Assembly (NCBI GenBank): GCA_017437925.1
Contig: JAFRWQ010000027.1
Location: forward strand, 1-6,218
DNA from: Bacillota bacterium
GTDB taxonomy: Bacteria; Bacillota_A; Clostridia; Peptostreptococcales; Anaerovoracaceae
Reading direction: 5' to 3'
DNA: 6,218 nt
Shown: positions 4,871 through 6,218 of the stretch, in pieces
How the letters are laid out: each line of letters starts with the position of its first letter
How positions within the stretch are numbered: the stretch's first letter is position 1
Program-made: the position numbers and the translations under genes
The notes under the pieces: generated by a model
What the model saw: only the letters and a program-made list of their open reading frames with translations
Databases searched by the model: none
What the model was told of the DNA's origin: nothing

Positions 4871-5353
4871 CTACCTGAAGATCTCCTTGGCCTTGCGGGC
4901 CATCCTGCGGCCCCAGTCGGTCTGAAGCTCGGGCGGGCAGTCGGCGGACTGCTTGCAGACGACGGGTCCCAGGTGGATTATGGGCTTGCCCGCGGCTCCT
5001 CCTCCGGAGTAGACCAGCATGCCCCTCACCATCATGTGGGTGAGTATGGTGTGAAGGGCCAGGTCTCCGCCTCCGTAGGCGAAGTTGGCGGTGGCGAAGG
5101 CTCCGCCAAGCTTGCCTGCAGCCTCAAGACCGGGCATCTTTTCAAGATAAGCCTTCATTTTGGCGCTGACGTCGGCGCTGTAGACGGGGCAGCCCATGAT
5201 GAGGAGCTTTGATTCCCTGCCCCAGGCTTCGTCGACTTCATCTATGGAGAAGCACTTGACCTCAAGGCCTTCCTCCTGTATGCCCTTCGCTATGTGTTCG
5301 GCAGCCGCTTTGGTGTTTCCGCTCTCGGAATGATATATTATGCTTGCTTTCAT
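4871..5353 (-). CDS. Short flavodoxin / flavodoxin-family protein
   Basis: A 160-residue cytosolic FMN-binding electron carrier or flavodoxin-like reductase. The N-terminal phosphate-binding loop is HSESGNT (residues 8-14) after the first strand MKASIIY. Further flavodoxin landmarks are GCPVYSADVS (54-63) and FATANFAYGGGD (86-97), where loops contact the isoalloxazine ring. The start is secure: a perfect Shine-Dalgarno AAGGAGG (5359-5365) lies 5 nt before the ATG. The gene is single, transcribed away from hemW, and ends at a strong terminator (4806-4837). Its last 29 codons are duplicated about 1.7 kb downstream as a remnant. The low-potential electron acceptor or donor cannot be told from sequence; in anaerobes such proteins often partner radical-SAM or ferredoxin-linked enzymes. 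GC content matches the core genes, unlike the neighbouring duplicated-domain gene. Confidence 0.9.
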   Translation of the reverse strand: MKASIIYHSESGNTKAAAEHIAKGIQEEGLEVKCFSIDEVDEAWGRESKLLIMGCPVYSADVSAKMKAYLEKMPGLEAAGKLGGAFATANFAYGGGDLALHTILTHMMVRGMLVYSGGGAAGKPIIHLGPVVCKQSADCPPELQTDWGRRMARKAKEIFR

Positions 5354-5377
5354 ATTGACCTCCTTAAAAATCTGATT

Positions 5378-5404
5378 TTTATATATTATACACTAAGCGG
5401 TCAA
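5378..5404 (-). promoter_or_regulatory. Candidate promoter of the flavodoxin gene
   Basis: On the minus strand TTGACC (5399-5404) precedes TATAAA (5378-5383) with a 15 bp gap. A perfect TATAAT (5385-5390) also lies here, but it has no -35 box at the usual distance. The region between flavodoxin and hemW is AT-rich on this side, so a promoter is likely; which -10 is used is uncertain. Confidence 0.45.
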
Positions 5405-5448
5405 TTTTTGCCTGCTTAAACTTGAAAAAGAAGCGGGAGCCCGGCCAT

Positions 5449-5477
5449 TTGAAACCGCCCACGGCAAAGAGTATAAT
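5449..5477 (+). promoter_or_regulatory. Promoter of hemW, predicting a leaderless mRNA
   Basis: TTGAAA (5449-5454, 5 of 6) and a perfect TATAAT (5472-5477) are 17 bp apart. Counting from the -10, position +1 falls on base 5484, the A of the hemW ATG. No Shine-Dalgarno precedes that ATG, which agrees with leaderless initiation. Confidence 0.7.
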
Positions 5478-5483
5478 CAGATC

Positions 5484-6218
5484 ATGAAGACAGGCATCTA
5501 CGTACATATTCCATACTGTGTGAGGAAATGCAGGTACTGCGATTTCGCCTCGGCTCCCATAGGGGGCAGGGAAGGGAGCGTGGAGCCTTATTTCCGCAAG
5601 CTTTGGGAAGACATAGAGAGGACCGGCCGTTATTACGGAAAAAGGCTTAAGGCCGATACGGTATTCTTCGGAGGAGGGACTCCTTCCCTGGTCGACGCCT
5701 CTTATATCTGCAAAACGCTCGGTGTTATCCGTAACAGCTTTACGGTAAATCAAGATGCCGAGATCAGCATAGAGGCGAATCCGGGCACCTTGAGCGAAGA
5801 AAAGCTGGCCTCTTACAGGGACGCTGGGATAAACAGGCTGAGCCTCGGCGTGCAGAGCTTTGACGACAAGGTGCTTTCGGCCATGGGCCGGATACACGAC
5901 AGCGACGAGGCCCTCAGGTCTTACGAGCTGTCGGGGAAATACTTCGGCAATATCAACCTGGACCTTATGATGGGTGTGCCTGCCCAGGACCTTAAGGTCT
6001 GGCTCGAAACTCTGGACAGGGCCGTCAGCCTTTCTCCCGAGCACCTTTCCTTCTACAGTCTGCAGCTCGAAGAGGGGACTCCCTTCTATAATGATTATAA
6101 GAACGGCCTTTTGAAGCTTCCTTCGCGCGAGGAGGACAGGCTCATGTATCACGAAGGCCTGAAACTGATGGAGGCCGCAGGGTCCATTCGCTACGAGGTC
6201 TCCAACGCGGCACGGCCG
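5484..6218 (+). CDS. hemW: Heme chaperone HemW (radical SAM), 3' truncated by the window
   Basis: The first 245 codons of HemW, formerly annotated as an oxygen-independent coproporphyrinogen oxidase but known as a heme-delivering radical SAM protein. The cluster motif is CVRKCRYC (C12, C16, C19) in HIPYCVRKCRYCDF. The CDF following the third cysteine is typical of HemW, whereas true HemN carries a further cysteine there. Further landmarks are FFGGGTPSLV (61-70), IEANPGT, NRLSLGVQSFDD, INLDLMMGVP, LSFYSLQLEEGTPFY and the final YEVSNAARP. The frame is open to the last base; about 130 more residues are expected. The start at MKTGIYVHIP fits the family length exactly. It has its own promoter and apparently no 5' untranslated region, so it is not dependent on read-through from lepA, its usual partner. 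Confidence 0.95.
   Translation, partial: MKTGIYVHIPYCVRKCRYCDFASAPIGGREGSVEPYFRKLWEDIERTGRYYGKRLKADTVFFGGGTPSLVDASYICKTLGVIRNSFTVNQDAEISIEANPGTLSEEKLASYRDAGINRLSLGVQSFDDKVLSAMGRIHDSDEALRSYELSGKYFGNINLDLMMGVPAQDLKVWLETLDRAVSLSPEHLSFYSLQLEEGTPFYNDYKNGLLKLPSREEDRLMYHEGLKLMEAAGSIRYEVSNAARP

Noticed and set aside
5379..6152. 257-codon minus-strand frame
   Set aside because: It lies antisense to hemW, whose radical SAM motifs are unmistakable; the frame is open only because of hemW codon bias.
1..6218. CRISPR array, rRNA or tRNA genes
   Set aside because: No regularly spaced repeats, and no tRNA or rRNA signature stretches were found on either strand.

Overview
The window reads as a chromosomal segment of an anaerobic, moderately GC-rich Bacillota (Clostridia-type). 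The main clue is lepA (elongation factor 4) at the left edge and hemW (heme chaperone) at the right edge, both on the + strand. These two are usually adjacent in Firmicutes, ahead of hrcA-grpE-dnaK. AGG arginine and ATA isoleucine codons are common, and there is a short flavodoxin and a cysteine-rich lipoprotein, which suits an anaerobe. The exact taxon cannot be fixed from this sequence.

Layout: (1) 1-247, the 3' end of lepA. (2) 248-2866, minus strand, a three-gene ABC importer in the order substrate-binding lipoprotein, permease, ATPase. It is of the PF04392/TrpXYZ type and its last stop codon abuts the lepA stop. (3) 2867-3120, the control region of that operon: a TTGACA/TAAAAT promoter, a 35-codon leader ORF with 8 Phe and 4 Tyr, an intrinsic terminator, and a ribosome binding site whose spacer is complementary to the leader ORF. 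(4) 3121-3424, AT-rich DNA holding a 3' remnant of a second flavodoxin gene and a short broken reading frame. (5) 3425-4771, + strand, a lower-GC gene for a membrane-anchored protein made of two tandem copies of one domain. (6) 4811-4837, a terminator serving both directions. (7) 4871-5353, minus strand, an intact short flavodoxin with its own promoter. (8) 5449-6218, + strand, hemW, whose strong promoter would start transcription at the ATG itself, predicting a leaderless mRNA.

The most interesting element is the leader of the ABC operon. An aromatic-rich leader peptide, a terminator and an aromatic amino-acid-type importer together look like a Phe/Tyr-sensing ribosome-mediated attenuator. 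This would take the place of the T-box or TRAP control more usual in Firmicutes, and it suggests that the importer carries phenylalanine/tyrosine or related aromatic compounds. A second point of interest is the 1.6 kb segment between two direct copies of the flavodoxin 3' end. It looks acquired and has separated lepA from hemW together with the importer and flavodoxin genes.
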